Assembly: GCA_029817715.1 (NCBI GenBank)
Contig: JARUPY010000397.1
Span: 7,812,001 to 7,876,000, forward strand
Source of the DNA: Melastoma dodecandrum
Taxonomy: Eukaryota > Streptophyta > Magnoliopsida > Myrtales > Melastomataceae
Direction of reading: 5' to 3'
Length of the DNA: 64,000 nucleotides
The notes below the pieces were generated by a model, which was not told where the DNA came from, searched no databases, and was given only the letters and a program-made list of their open reading frames with translations. This document shows, piece after piece, positions 48,901 through 57,699 of the stretch (positions are counted from its first letter, which is position 1; the number at the start of each line of letters is the position of its first letter). A program made the translations under genes and the position numbers.

Positions 48901-49158
48901 ATACCTTCTAAAGATTATGCAGCATGTCGTAATTCGATTAGAAGGACAAGAACAACCAGCTAAGGACTGACCATGCATCAGACAAAATTAATAAGAAAAT
49001 TTCAAAGGATGCAGATTATACAAGTTTTGGTGGTATTCTGATCGCTTATTTAGAAGCATTTTTTTTTTAATATCAAAAGTAACAGAACCGGAATGTAAAG
49101 AGAAAGCAATAGAGTACATGATGCAGAGTACAAAAGGAAAAGAGAGAAAAGAGACACC
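45976..49158. other. 3.2 kb between kinase and PPR gene, no gene recognised
   Basis: The kinase 3' UTR probably covers the first few hundred bases. Frames such as 46664-46987 (plus, 107 codons) and 47876-48217 (minus) have no recognisable motif. The sequence is less AT-rich than the intergenic DNA elsewhere and not obviously repetitive. It could include a long 3' UTR of the PPR gene or a noncoding transcript. Confidence 0.4.
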
Positions 49159-50715
49159 TCATACTGTCATTTCACCAGACTGCATTGCAGAAATGAGCGT
49201 CTCTGAGACAGTGTTGTCAAGGGCAAATCCTCGTTCCATCATTGTATCCCACATTTTACAAGCCCGACGATACTCCTTGATCCGTATGAGTCCACCAATT
49301 AATAATTTAAACGTCACTTGGTCAGGGAAGCATCCTCTGCCTTGCATTTCCTCATAAAGGATCATTCCTACATTTGCTCTTCCAGCCTTACAAAATCCAT
49401 TAATGAGGGCATTGTAAGAGACTACATCAGGAGAGATGCCTTTCTCCACCATCTCATGGAAAACACTTTGAGCCATTGCAATATTACCAGACTTGCACAG
49501 ATGGTCTACAAGGGTAGTATAGAAAACACGATCAGGTAGAAGGCCCAATCTAGACATCTGATCAAGAAGCTCTTTTACTGTGTCAAAGCTAGCTTGACTC
49601 AGAAACATTTTGATAAGAATGGTAAATGTGACAACATCCGCTATAATTCCTCTCTGACCCATTTCTTTGAAAATGCCAAAAGCGCGGTTAGTGCGACGAG
49701 CTGCTGCAAAAGCAGCAATTATTGTATTGTAAGATACAACATCAAATAAACCTTTCATGTACATTTTATCAACCAAAAACCAATAGGCTTTGTCTGGCCG
49801 TCTTGCTTTGCAAAACCCCTTCAAAAGCTGATTGTAACTGTAGATATCTGGCTCCATGCCATCACTCTCCATCTTCCTCATCATCCTCTCGGCCTCATCC
49901 AACATGAGCCGATCACAGCAGTAGTTCAACAAAATATTGTATGTAACTATATCCGGGCGGCAACCATTCCTCCCCATAAAGGATCTGATCGCCAAAGCCT
50001 TATCTATCCTACCAACACTACAAAACCCACTAATCAGCACATTGTAAAACAAAATCGTCAGCTTGACTTCAGCGGCCTTCATCACATCAACAACAAGCTC
50101 ATAAGCCAGGTCAACCTTCCCTAAACCGCACAACCCAACAACTAAGGCGGTGCAAGCCACGTGATCAGGGAGAAAACCTTTCACAAGCATCTCGCGCCAC
50201 ATGTCAATCGCGTGATCTGCCCTGTCGGCCTTACACAACCCGTCAATGAGAATAGTGTAACTAACAACATCGGGGTGCCTCCCCAGCTGCCCCATCCGTC
50301 TCACGACCTCAAAAGCCGCGTCAACCCTCTTCTCATCGCACAGCAGGGTCAAGTAAACATTGAACGCCCAAGAGTCCAAGGCAAGACCGAGCCTATCCAT
50401 GTCGGGGAGTAATCGGTCGAGGAGCAAGAACTCCTTGTCCTTGGAGAGGGCGGAAACAAAGCGGGAGTAGGTGAAGGGGGTGAAGGAAAACCCCCGGTGG
50501 GTCATCCGGGAGTAGCAATCCTCAGCGTGGGAGAAGCGGGAGTGCTTGACGAGGACGCCGATAAATCGGTTGAAGTCGACGGGGAAGAGGAGGGGGGAGT
50601 CCGAGAGGCACATTTCGTCGAACAGGTGGAGGGCGTGGTCGATGAGGCCGGATTTGACATACTTAGAGATGCGGGCTCGGTAGATGAGGCGAGTTGCGCC
50701 AAGGGAAAGATACAT
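49159..50715 (-). CDS. P-class pentatricopeptide repeat (PPR) protein
   Basis: One intronless frame on the minus strand encodes 518 residues from the ATG at 50715 (MYLSLGATRLIYRARISKYV); the frame is open further upstream but without an ATG. About thirteen 35-residue PPR motifs follow, for example PDVVSYTILIDGLCKADRAD, PDIVTYNILLNYCCDRLMLD and SPDVVSYNALINGFCKAGRA. No E, DYW or SMR domain is seen, so it is P class. The start and the whole layout resemble Arabidopsis At1g13040 (recalled, not searched). Such proteins bind organellar RNA. The predicted N-terminus begins directly in repeats without an obvious transit peptide; the 48 codons upstream could hold one only if translation began at a non-ATG codon. 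Confidence 0.92.
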   Translation of the reverse strand: MYLSLGATRLIYRARISKYVKSGLIDHALHLFDEMCLSDSPLLFPVDFNRFIGVLVKHSRFSHAEDCYSRMTHRGFSFTPFTYSRFVSALSKDKEFLLLDRLLPDMDRLGLALDSWAFNVYLTLLCDEKRVDAAFEVVRRMGQLGRHPDVVSYTILIDGLCKADRADHAIDMWREMLVKGFLPDHVACTALVVGLCGLGKVDLAYELVVDVMKAAEVKLTILFYNVLISGFCSVGRIDKALAIRSFMGRNGCRPDIVTYNILLNYCCDRLMLDEAERMMRKMESDGMEPDIYSYNQLLKGFCKARRPDKAYWFLVDKMYMKGLFDVVSYNTIIAAFAAARRTNRAFGIFKEMGQRGIIADVVTFTILIKMFLSQASFDTVKELLDQMSRLGLLPDRVFYTTLVDHLCKSGNIAMAQSVFHEMVEKGISPDVVSYNALINGFCKAGRANVGMILYEEMQGRGCFPDQVTFKLLIGGLIRIKEYRRACKMWDTMMERGFALDNTVSETLISAMQSGEMTV

Positions 50716-51095
50716 GTCAGACGGGAAGCATGGCTTTAAGGTTTTGTTTCGGCTGCCCAGAAGAAATGCGTCAATCCAAGTAGAAATCTGGGCAGAGCAG
50801 CGGAGAGAGTGAGCAAAGGGAATGGAAGGTAACCAAACGGTAGTATTTTGGGCTCGCAAGTTGCAACACTTCGACTCTGCCTATAAAACCCCCCAAACCC
50901 ATGAGAAAAAAAATTCTAAAAAATTCTTTATTTTTAAAATAATTTTAAAAAATTTACGGTTTAAAAAAAAAACAGATTTTATCTGGCCTAAGTTGTGACA
51001 AGATGATTTTGGCCGACTTGACGAAGTCATCTTTTTAAAAAATGTGACTTACTTCCAATTAAGTTTTTTTAAAAAGACGAGTTTGATATACCTTA

Positions 51096-51104
51096 TAAAT
51101 AAAA
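51096..51104. other. Target-site duplication, left, MULE 1
   Basis: TAAATAAAA, nine bases, is repeated exactly at 55217-55225. Nine base pairs is the length made by Mutator-type transposases. Confidence 0.88.
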
Positions 51105-51319
51105 AGCAAATTATCGATTTTTGGCCCACCTATAGGCTCACTTTCTTCTGTGGCGTTTAAAAAGTTTTAGTTGTGGCTCAATTTCGATTTCACTTTTCGA
51201 TTTGGCCTAATACCCGACGTCCGTTAAGAGGTGCAGACGTGTCTTTGACGGCCCTTTATGATGTCTTACGTGGATCTAATTTTATTCAGGGAAACGTTGC
51301 GTGGCAAAAGTGAAAACCC
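51105..51319 (+). repeat. Left TIR of MULE 1
   Basis: Begins AGCAAATTATCGATTTTTGG. It aligns with the reverse complement of 54997-55216 (GGCAAATTATCTATTTTTGG) through gtggcaaaa.tgaaaacc, with few mismatches and a small indel. Confidence 0.92.
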
Positions 51320-51346
51320 AGACGAAATAAATCAACAAAAGGGGGG

Positions 51347-51361
51347 TTTAGGGTTAGGGTT
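51347..51361 (+). promoter_or_regulatory. Telo-box array inside left TIR of MULE 1
   Basis: Reads TTTAGGGTTAGGGTT, overlapping telo-box motifs, between the TIR and the transposase gene. Matching boxes lie just inside the right TIR and inside both TIRs of MULE 2. Confidence 0.6.
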
Positions 51362-51716
51362 CTTAGTCATTTCGATTTGGGAGAAATCGAAGGAAGTGCG
51401 ATTTCATGAGGAAATTGGCCGCATTGCTTGATTAACTCCTTGTGCGTCATCCAGGTAAGTGTATTGTGGTTTTTTTTTTTGTTGTGCTTCTTTCCATGTG
51501 CTTCATACCTGAAGGGTTCTGATTTGGGGGAATCGATTTTTTCTGCGATTCCAGTAGGAGCTGTGTTGTCATTGTCGATTCATTCGTTTTCTTTCCTACA
51601 GGTTAGTTGATTGTGCTTGTTTTTTACCTCTTTTTGAGTCGTCCCAGCGTGTTTGATAACTGGGTTTGTACGGGTTGATAATAGGGATTTTTGCACATAT
51701 AGGTGGGCAGGTCAGA

Positions 51717-52364
51717 ATGAAGAGGCTTTCGTTCGACATGCATATAGGTGGTATAGTGTCTGAGAGGAATAATTTTGAGTACGTGGGTGGTAAGGTCTTG
51801 AAATACAGTGACGTAGACTGTGATTTGATGGGATATTTCATGTTGATTGCCTTCGCCCAAGATGCTGGTTGTTCTGTGAGGAAGATGTGGTATGTTGTTG
51901 GCTCTGAGGGTGTTAAGGAAATTTGTACTGACAAGGAGGTGGTAGAGATGTGTGATGGGTGTCCGAATGGTTTTATTGTTAAGGTTTTTTGTGAAGGTAC
52001 TATGATAAATAATAGATCTGAAAATGAGGATACTAGTCTGGACATTTCTTTAAGTATGTCTGATAGTGAAGTGGATAGTTCGGAGGCTGAGCAGGACTTA
52101 TATTTACATGAGATAAATGTCCAGCAGAGGGTTGGTGGAGTGGTCCAGGAAATTGTAGCTGTTAATGGTCTTGTTACTGTGGAAGTAGAAAGGGATGTCA
52201 GTAATGTGGATGAAGTCGAAGAATCCGAGTATGAGAAGTCAGACGAGGACCTTGTTCCAAACGATGGAACATCCACCATAGGATTCAAGAGGAAACATTT
52301 GAAATCTCAACTTAGTATGTATGATCCACATTGTGATCATAAGGTGATAAAGTTGATAACTTAG
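51717..52364 (+). pseudogene. MURA-like transposase, N-terminal part
   Basis: The ATG at 51717 starts MKRLSFDMHIGGIVSERNNF, followed by YVGGKVLKYSDVDCDLMGYF, the usual N-terminus of plant MURA-type transposases. An acidic Ser/Glu/Asp-rich linker follows and a stop lies at 52362-52364 after IKLIT. It is 215 residues. A likely 5' UTR intron has its donor near 51454 (CCAGGTAAGTG) and an acceptor at about 51710. The reading frame ends just before the internal deletion that removed the DDE core. Confidence 0.8.
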
Positions 52365-52411
52365 TATGAGGAAATATTTATTCAACATTGGTTATAGCTA
52401 TTTCTAATTAG

Positions 52412-53719
52412 AAATGTTTTCTATTTTACGGTCTGTTGAATGCCATCAGCCTTCTTGTACTAGATGCCGAGTCGAGAAACTGTTCAAGGCACATCTACCA
52501 AAATTGGAAAGTCAAGCACAAAGGAATATTCCTGAAGAGTTGCTTCTACAAAGCTGTGAGATCTACAAACGAAGTGGACTTCCAAATTGCCATGAGGGAG
52601 ATGACGTTTGGTAGGGATGGTGTCCCCAGGTCCCTCCTGGCTGCTGAAGACTTCAACAAAAAAGGTCCCCACCATTTCTGTAAGGCATTTTTCAAGACTT
52701 CCAGTAAGTGCGGTACACATAGTAACAATATGTCAGAAACATTCAACTCATATATTGTTGCCACTAGAAGACTGCCTTTAATTAATATGTTGGAGGGCAT
52801 TAGGCATCTGTTAATGGTTAGGCAAGTGGATAAGAAGAATGCTGCAGCCAAGAGAACTGATTTGGTGACACAACATGTCAGAGAAGACATAGAGAGCATG
52901 AAAGAAACTGCAGCTACATATATAGTGAAACCATCCATCACTGAAAAATTTGAAGTGTCAATGCCTTTAGCCAACTCAGATAGGTTCTTAGTTGATCTAA
53001 GGGATGGATCTTGTAGTTGTAGAAGTTGGGAATTACATGGCATTCCGTGTACGCATGCATTGTCTTCTATTCTGTATATGAAGAGGAGGATAGAAGACTA
53101 TGTCGATCCCTGTTTCAAGATGGACACATATCGCCAAGCGTACATGCATGTTCTGGAGCCACTGGAAGGCAGCAAATTCTGGCCAGAGGTTGAGGGCGAT
53201 CCAATTAGGCCACCACCTTATAAGAAGTTGCCTGGAAGACCAAGGAAACAAAACAGAAAGAAAAGCAAGGACGAGGACCCGAAGACAGCTCCAACTCAGT
53301 TGAATAGGAAGGGCCTCCAGATGACATGCAAACTTTGTGGCAACATTGGACACAACAGGAGAACCTGCAGAAGACAACCTTCATCACAGCCATCATCATC
53401 TCAACCATCTTCACAGCCAGGTAATTCACAGCCCACAGAACCTGCTGCAACCACAGGACCTGCGACAGAACCTGCACAAGCCGCAGAAACTGCAGAAGAA
53501 TCACTAAACTATCGTGATTATGGTATGGAATAACGTCCCTTATTACATCTTCTTTAAATTCTTCATATCTAAAACTTGACTATAGGTGGTATTACAGGTT
53601 CTGGTTATCACTGGAGAGTGAAGTGCAAGTTATGTGGCAAGGAAGGGCATAACAAGAGGACTTGCATAAAGAGAAGGGGTGAAGGTGGTTCTGGTTCGAG
53701 TACACTAGCTGAAACATGA
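52412..53719 (+). pseudogene. MURA-like transposase, C-terminal part (SWIM and zinc knuckles)
   Basis: Two exons (52412-53522 and 53586-53719). The sequence enters in the transposase just after the DDE core, reading YGLLNAIS, then AESRNCSRHIYQNWKVKHKG, the conserved H(R)xCxRH segment. It continues with KCGTHSNNMSETFNSYI, the SWIM zinc finger (GSCSCRSWELHGIPCTHA), a basic linker (PGRPRKQNRKKSK) and a CCHC knuckle (CKLCGNIGHNRRTC). The spliced last exon carries a second knuckle (CKLCGKEGHNKRTC) and a stop at 53717-53719. No ATG is seen at the start of this part. Without the DDE core it cannot cut DNA. Confidence 0.85.
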
Positions 53720-54048
53720 CACATCATCCCTGACCTTGGACAAAGCTGAACTTCATATTTTTAGACTGCCTTCTGGTTTATGGGACATGTTCTGAGATTT
53801 TTGGTTTAGTTGGATTACTGGAGTTTTTTGGTTTAGCAGCTCTGAACTTAAGTTGTATGGATCTTCTGGTGTATTGGAGCTTATGGTGTATTGGAGCTTT
53901 TCTGCCAATACCATTTTCTGTCAAATATTATGATCTAATGAAGACTATTTTCTACCATTTTCTGCCAACACCATCTGATTTAATAAAAAACTGACTTAGA
54001 CACCAATTTCTGCCATTCACGGCTACATACACAGTACAACAAAGGTTT

Positions 54049-54640
54049 TCAACCAGTCTGGGCCACATATACAACAACGCTTATTAAAACTAATACAAGA
54101 AAGGTCATCAACTTGAAATCTCTATCTAATCTCTTCATCATCGCTTGATTTACACGTTGTTCCAGCTGATGGGATGACTGGACCATCTTATGCTTCAACA
54201 CCTGAGCCTCGAGATGCTTGATTACATCTTCCATTGCAACTTGGCTCTTCTGCATTAGCTCGACCTTACTTTCTAACAACTTCTTAGTCTCAACAAGGTG
54301 TGATATAATTTCTTTTTCTTGAGGGGGTATCACATCGTCATACCAGCTGAAAAAACCACAATCATTATCCTGTACACATGCTCAGAACACACAACAAAAT
54401 TCATATCAGAACACAAAGCAGAAACGTCTCCCCCGATTGCTCAGAACACATAACACAAATTCAGATCAGAACACAACGAAATCACCTTCCACACTGGACA
54501 ACGAAAGAAACGTCTCCCCGGATTGCTTCTACTCCAGGAGATGTACAATACAACTCGCATCTCATGTTTGCACTTCCTTTCATAAGTAATAGAGGTGGAG
54601 TTTGCAGATTCCGCCCCTCGATACAACTCATACTTATGAA
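54049..54640 (-). CDS. GRF-type zinc-finger, coiled-coil, tail-membrane protein in MULE 1
   Basis: Two exons on the minus strand: about 54640-54486 and 54369-54049, joined across a 116-bp intron (donor AAG/GTGATT, acceptor GTACAG/GATAAT). The zinc finger spans the junction: KCKHEMRVVLYISWSRSNPG, RRFFRCPVWK, then DNDCGFFSWYDD, the GRF pattern with Cys/His, Cys and Cys ligands. A heptad-rich helix of about 70 residues follows (HLVETKKLLESKVELMQKSQ). A C-terminal hydrophobic segment (LMTFLVLVLISVVVYVA) ends four residues before the stop. The start is uncertain; no in-frame ATG precedes the finger, and the ATG near 54631 is in another frame. The gene faces the transposase gene. Similar single-GRF proteins are common in plant genomes; their role is not known to me. 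Confidence 0.75.
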
Positions 54641-54916
54641 CCTCTACATTTAACAAAATAATTTAAAAACAATTCGGAAATATTAACCCAATACTATACA
54701 GACTTTCATTTACAATACCCGACCCAAAATCCCAACCCAGAAACCCATACGGGAAGCACAAAGGAACAACAATAAGGAAGTGAGGAACCTCAATAACCAA
54801 GAAAAGAAAGAGCGACTAACCTGATGAACGTACGCAAGAATAAGCGAGGAACCCCAGATGAACACGGCCAAGAACAACCCAGATGAACACGGCCAAGGAG
54901 GACAGAAATTAGAAAT

Positions 54917-54925
54917 AAACCCTAA
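54917..54925 (-). promoter_or_regulatory. Telo-box inside right TIR of MULE 1
   Basis: Plus strand AAACCCTAA, so the inward-reading strand has TTAGGGTTT, the same sense relative to the element end as at 51347. It lies upstream of the GRF gene. Confidence 0.55.
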
Positions 54926-54996
54926 TCCCAATTTCTTTCCCAATTTCTTTCCTTAGCTTTTAATAGACCCACGTGCATAAACGAAAAACTGAAGCT

Positions 54997-55216
54997 GGTT
55001 TTCAATTTTGCCACGCAACGTTTCCCTGAACAAAATTAGATCCACGTAGGACATCATAAAAGGCCGTCAACGACACGTCTGCACCGCTTAACGGACGTCG
55101 GGTATTAGGCCAAATCGAAAAGTGAAATCGAAATTGGGCCACAACTAAAACTTTTTAAACGATATGCCACAGAAGAAAATGGGCCTATAGGTAGGGCCAA
55201 AAATAGATAATTTGCC
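54997..55216 (-). repeat. Right TIR of MULE 1
   Basis: Inverted copy of 51105-51319. The outer end reads, on the minus strand, GGCAAATTATCTATTTTTGG. Confidence 0.92.
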
Positions 55217-55225
55217 TAAATAAAA
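55217..55225. other. Target-site duplication, right, MULE 1
   Basis: TAAATAAAA, identical to 51096-51104. Confidence 0.88.
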
Positions 55226-55592
55226 TCCACCCTTTTAATTTTTATCAAACTTCATTTTAACGTTATCTCTCTAAAAATTTATCTTTAGAAATCAAAGCTT
55301 CCTCTCTCGTTTTATTAAAATATCTGACTGGTCTATATGTCGAGCCTAGCGTCCCACGAGATTCCACTCCAAAATCAATAGGCTGTAAAGAGAGTAGTTC
55401 GCTTAGGCTTATATAATAGGTCGAACTCTCTCAACTATCGGTGGTGAGATTTTGGGTTGGCCCATTTTTTGAGGCAACCCATTTCAACACTTTTTACTTC
55501 CTAAGTTATGTTATTTTAAAATGATAGTTGAGTTGTTATAAATTGTTGTTATGGTTATAATTGAATTATGAATGACATAGATTAATTAAAAT

Positions 55593-55773
55593 GGCAAAAT
55601 TGATTTATGACCCTAATTATTGGACTCTTTTTATCTGTGACAACTTTTTTTTTATTTGTGACCTGATGTATATTTTTTGTTTTAACGTAACGACATTAGT
55701 GGATCTTGCCTACGTAGACTAATGGAACAACTCTTGTGCCAACGTGGTAACAAACATGGATATAATAAAACCT
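55593..55773 (+). repeat. Left TIR of MULE 2
   Basis: Begins GGCAAAATTGATTTATGACC. It aligns with the reverse complement of 57493-57699, which begins GACAAAATATCGGTTTATGA. Confidence 0.82.
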
Positions 55774-55819
55774 GACAAAACCAAAAACCCGGCTGGATTA
55801 TCCCCAATTTGAAAAAAAA

Positions 55820-55828
55820 AAACCCTAA
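55820..55828 (+). promoter_or_regulatory. Telo-box inside left TIR of MULE 2
   Basis: AAACCCTAA lies about 47 bp inside the TIR, upstream of the transposase remnant. Confidence 0.5.
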
Positions 55829-56265
55829 AAATTAAACTGGTGCTAGAAGGCGAACCAAAACCGGGAGCAGTGGAAGTTGGAGTAAACACCTAGGGCCGCG
55901 GAACACAGGCAAGCAAGGAGGTTTTATTGTCGAAACGGTGAGGGATTTGTTTTTTTCCCGTTTCCGACCTTAAGTTGGTGAAACAAGGTGTGGGATTTGC
56001 GATTTTTATTTGCTATATTAGTTGAACATTAGAGTTTGTGTTTTTTGTGCTGGCTAGTTGGTTTTTCCTAAGATTCTTTTCGACCTATCCTTGATTGTTG
56101 CTACAAAAGCTTCTTCGGTTTTGGTCTAGAATTCGCCAACCCCGAATGTTTTAGTAGAGTTTTTGTAATGAGTTAATTTATCATTGGTCAATTAGCATGG
56201 TTCTTTCTTTTTCGAGTTCAACATCTTGGGTATTTTTTTTTTATCATTCTTGAATACATATTAGG

Positions 56266-56382
56266 ATGAAGAGAATTGTTGTTTGCATGCATATTGGTGG
56301 GTCATTCTCTCTTTCTAGAAATGGTATGTATAATGGGGGTAGGATTTTGAAGGAGCTGGACCTGGAGTTGAACATATTGTAA
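56266..56382 (+). pseudogene. MURA-like transposase N-terminal remnant in MULE 2
   Basis: The ATG at 56266 gives MKRIVVCMHIGGSFSLSRNG and then MYNGGRILKELDLELNIL before a stop at 56380-56382. It matches the N-terminal plan of the MULE 1 protein (MKRLSFDMHIGG and YVGGKVLK). A splice acceptor-like TTAG lies just before the ATG. All later transposase parts are deleted. Confidence 0.75.
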
Positions 56383-56729
56383 AAGTGATGTATCCAATAC
56401 CGTATCAAGCTTGGAATCTACTTGTATTGTATCGGAAAGTTGAAATTGTCATTGTAACCACACTATGAAGCTGACCTTTTGAGAAACTATGAGGCTAACC
56501 TTTTGACAAATTATGAATTACTCAAATTTCATAACCAAACAATCCTGATTAGTGCCGTTAACAGCCAAACTAACAAATATTAGATCAGTCCGTTTTGTAT
56601 ATTACATCAGCCACCCAAGCCATCCATATCAAATTCATAAAGAGTTACATCAACATAATAGATTTTTTAAAAACGTCTATCTAACTAGCCAAGCTAAATA
56701 GATTCCAAATCGAAAACCAGAATCACGAT

Positions 56730-57110
56730 GCAACTCAATTTTTTCTCTTTCATTTTCAGCTTCTTGTATTTATCAATTTTCTCCTCCGGCTTCCTAATTT
56801 GTTCTTCCATAGCTTGCTCTCTTTTATGCATCATCTCAACTTTTCCTTCTAATATTTTCTTCGTTTCAATAAGCTTTGAAATGACTTCCTTCTGTCTAAA
56901 TGGGAAATCCTCATCATACCACTAGAAATATCCACAGTCATCCTCTTATCATGCCAACATAACAAATTAGCAAATCAACAAATAGGCGTACCTATAACAA
57001 AGTAAGGCATAATCTTAACTACCTTCCATAACGAACAATGAAGGAATCGCCAACTAGGATTTGATTTACTCCCAGCAGTGAAAACGCTACCCTCTATCCA
57101 TGCTTGCATC
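56730..57110 (-). pseudogene. GRF zinc-finger gene remnant in MULE 2
   Basis: On the minus strand, VFTAGSKSNPSWRFLHCSLW and K end at a splice donor (57024/57023). DDCGYF, a TAG stop (56922-56924) and WYDEDFP follow, then a helix (QKEVISKLIETKKILEGKVE and MMHKREQAMEEQIRKPEEK) and a hydrophobic end. This is the same exon plan as the MULE 1 gene at 54640-54049, including the intron position inside the finger. The NPGRRF core reads NPSWRF and the first Cys region has a stop, so it is inactive. Confidence 0.72.
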
Positions 57111-57419
57111 GACACCCACAAATTTATGATGTTTGTATTATGGAACTGTCACTTGTATGGAAGCTCTCGTCTGGATCATCGCAAAACCAAGACTTGATCC
57201 CTTAAACGAAAAGAAAATCAAATCCCAAACCCGGAGACAAGCCACGAACCCATCGCCATCCCTTGAAGATTTGTCGGGGGAGGGAATAAATTCACAAATA
57301 CATAACCAATCGTCATCTAAGCAAAAACCCTCACTGTTTTATCAATAAAACCTCCTTATTTGCTCGTGATTTGTTGCCCTGAGCGTCTGCTCTTTCTTCT
57401 ACTATCCAATGCTGTTTGT

Positions 57420-57431
57420 TTTTTAGGGTTT
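57420..57431 (-). promoter_or_regulatory. Telo-box inside right TIR of MULE 2
   Basis: Plus strand TTTTAGGGTTTT; the inward strand reads AAAACCCTAAAA, the same sense as the left box of this element. Confidence 0.5.
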
Positions 57432-57492
57432 TCTCAATTTTGGGGAAGAATAAATGAAGGGGTCGATTCAAGCGGAAAAATCACCTCTGACT

Positions 57493-57699
57493 AGGTTTTT
57501 ATTAGATCCGCGTTTGTCACTAGGTTGGCAAATGGTGCCGTTAGTCCACATAAACAGGAGCCACTGACACCGTTACTTTAAGCAAAAAATAAAAGGGAAG
57601 ATATAGATCAAGCCACAAATTAAAAAAAAAAAAAAAATGAAAGTTGTTGTCACAAATAAAAGAAGTCCAATAATTAAGGTCATAAACCGATATTTTGTC
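57493..57699 (-). repeat. Right TIR of MULE 2
   Basis: Inverted copy of 55593-55773. The length difference is mostly a 16-base A run at about 57624-57640. Confidence 0.8.

Larger units (their letters stand above)
51105..55216 (+). mobile_element. Mutator-like element (MULE 1), 4.1 kb
   Basis: Terminal inverted repeats of about 215-220 bp (51105-51319 and 54997-55216), an exact 9-bp target duplication, and a mudrA-like gene identify a Mutator element. The mudrA-like gene reads inward from the left (51717-53719) but lacks the central DDE catalytic part. A second gene reads inward from the right (about 54640-54049) and encodes a GRF-type zinc finger with coiled coil and C-terminal membrane segment. 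The two genes are convergent, with stops 330 bp apart. Confidence 0.93.
55593..57699 (+). mobile_element. Mutator-like element (MULE 2), 2.1 kb, internally deleted
   Basis: Inverted repeats at about 55593-55773 and 57493-57699 share the outer segment ATGACC(C/T)TAATTATTGGACT and continue through taataaaa.cct. Inside the left end is an ATG-led MURA N-terminus (56266-56382). Inside the right end, on the minus strand, is a decayed GRF zinc-finger gene (about 57110-56730). The whole transposase body is missing. The TIR sequence differs from MULE 1. Flanks are A/T-rich and no clean 9-bp duplication was found. It starts only 367 bp beyond the MULE 1 target duplication. Confidence 0.82.

Noticed and set aside
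50716..50859. Extension of the PPR frame by 48 codons upstream
   Set aside because: The extension has no ATG, and the conserved family start MYLSLGA lies at 50715.
51341..51361. Interstitial telomere repeat
   Set aside because: Only about two units of TTTAGGG, better explained as a promoter telo-box, and mirrored at the other MULE ends.
54710..54943. 77-codon minus-strand hydrophobic frame upstream of the GRF gene
   Set aside because: It lies between the TIR and the GRF finger, where a 5' UTR is expected, and has no homologue at the same place in MULE 2.
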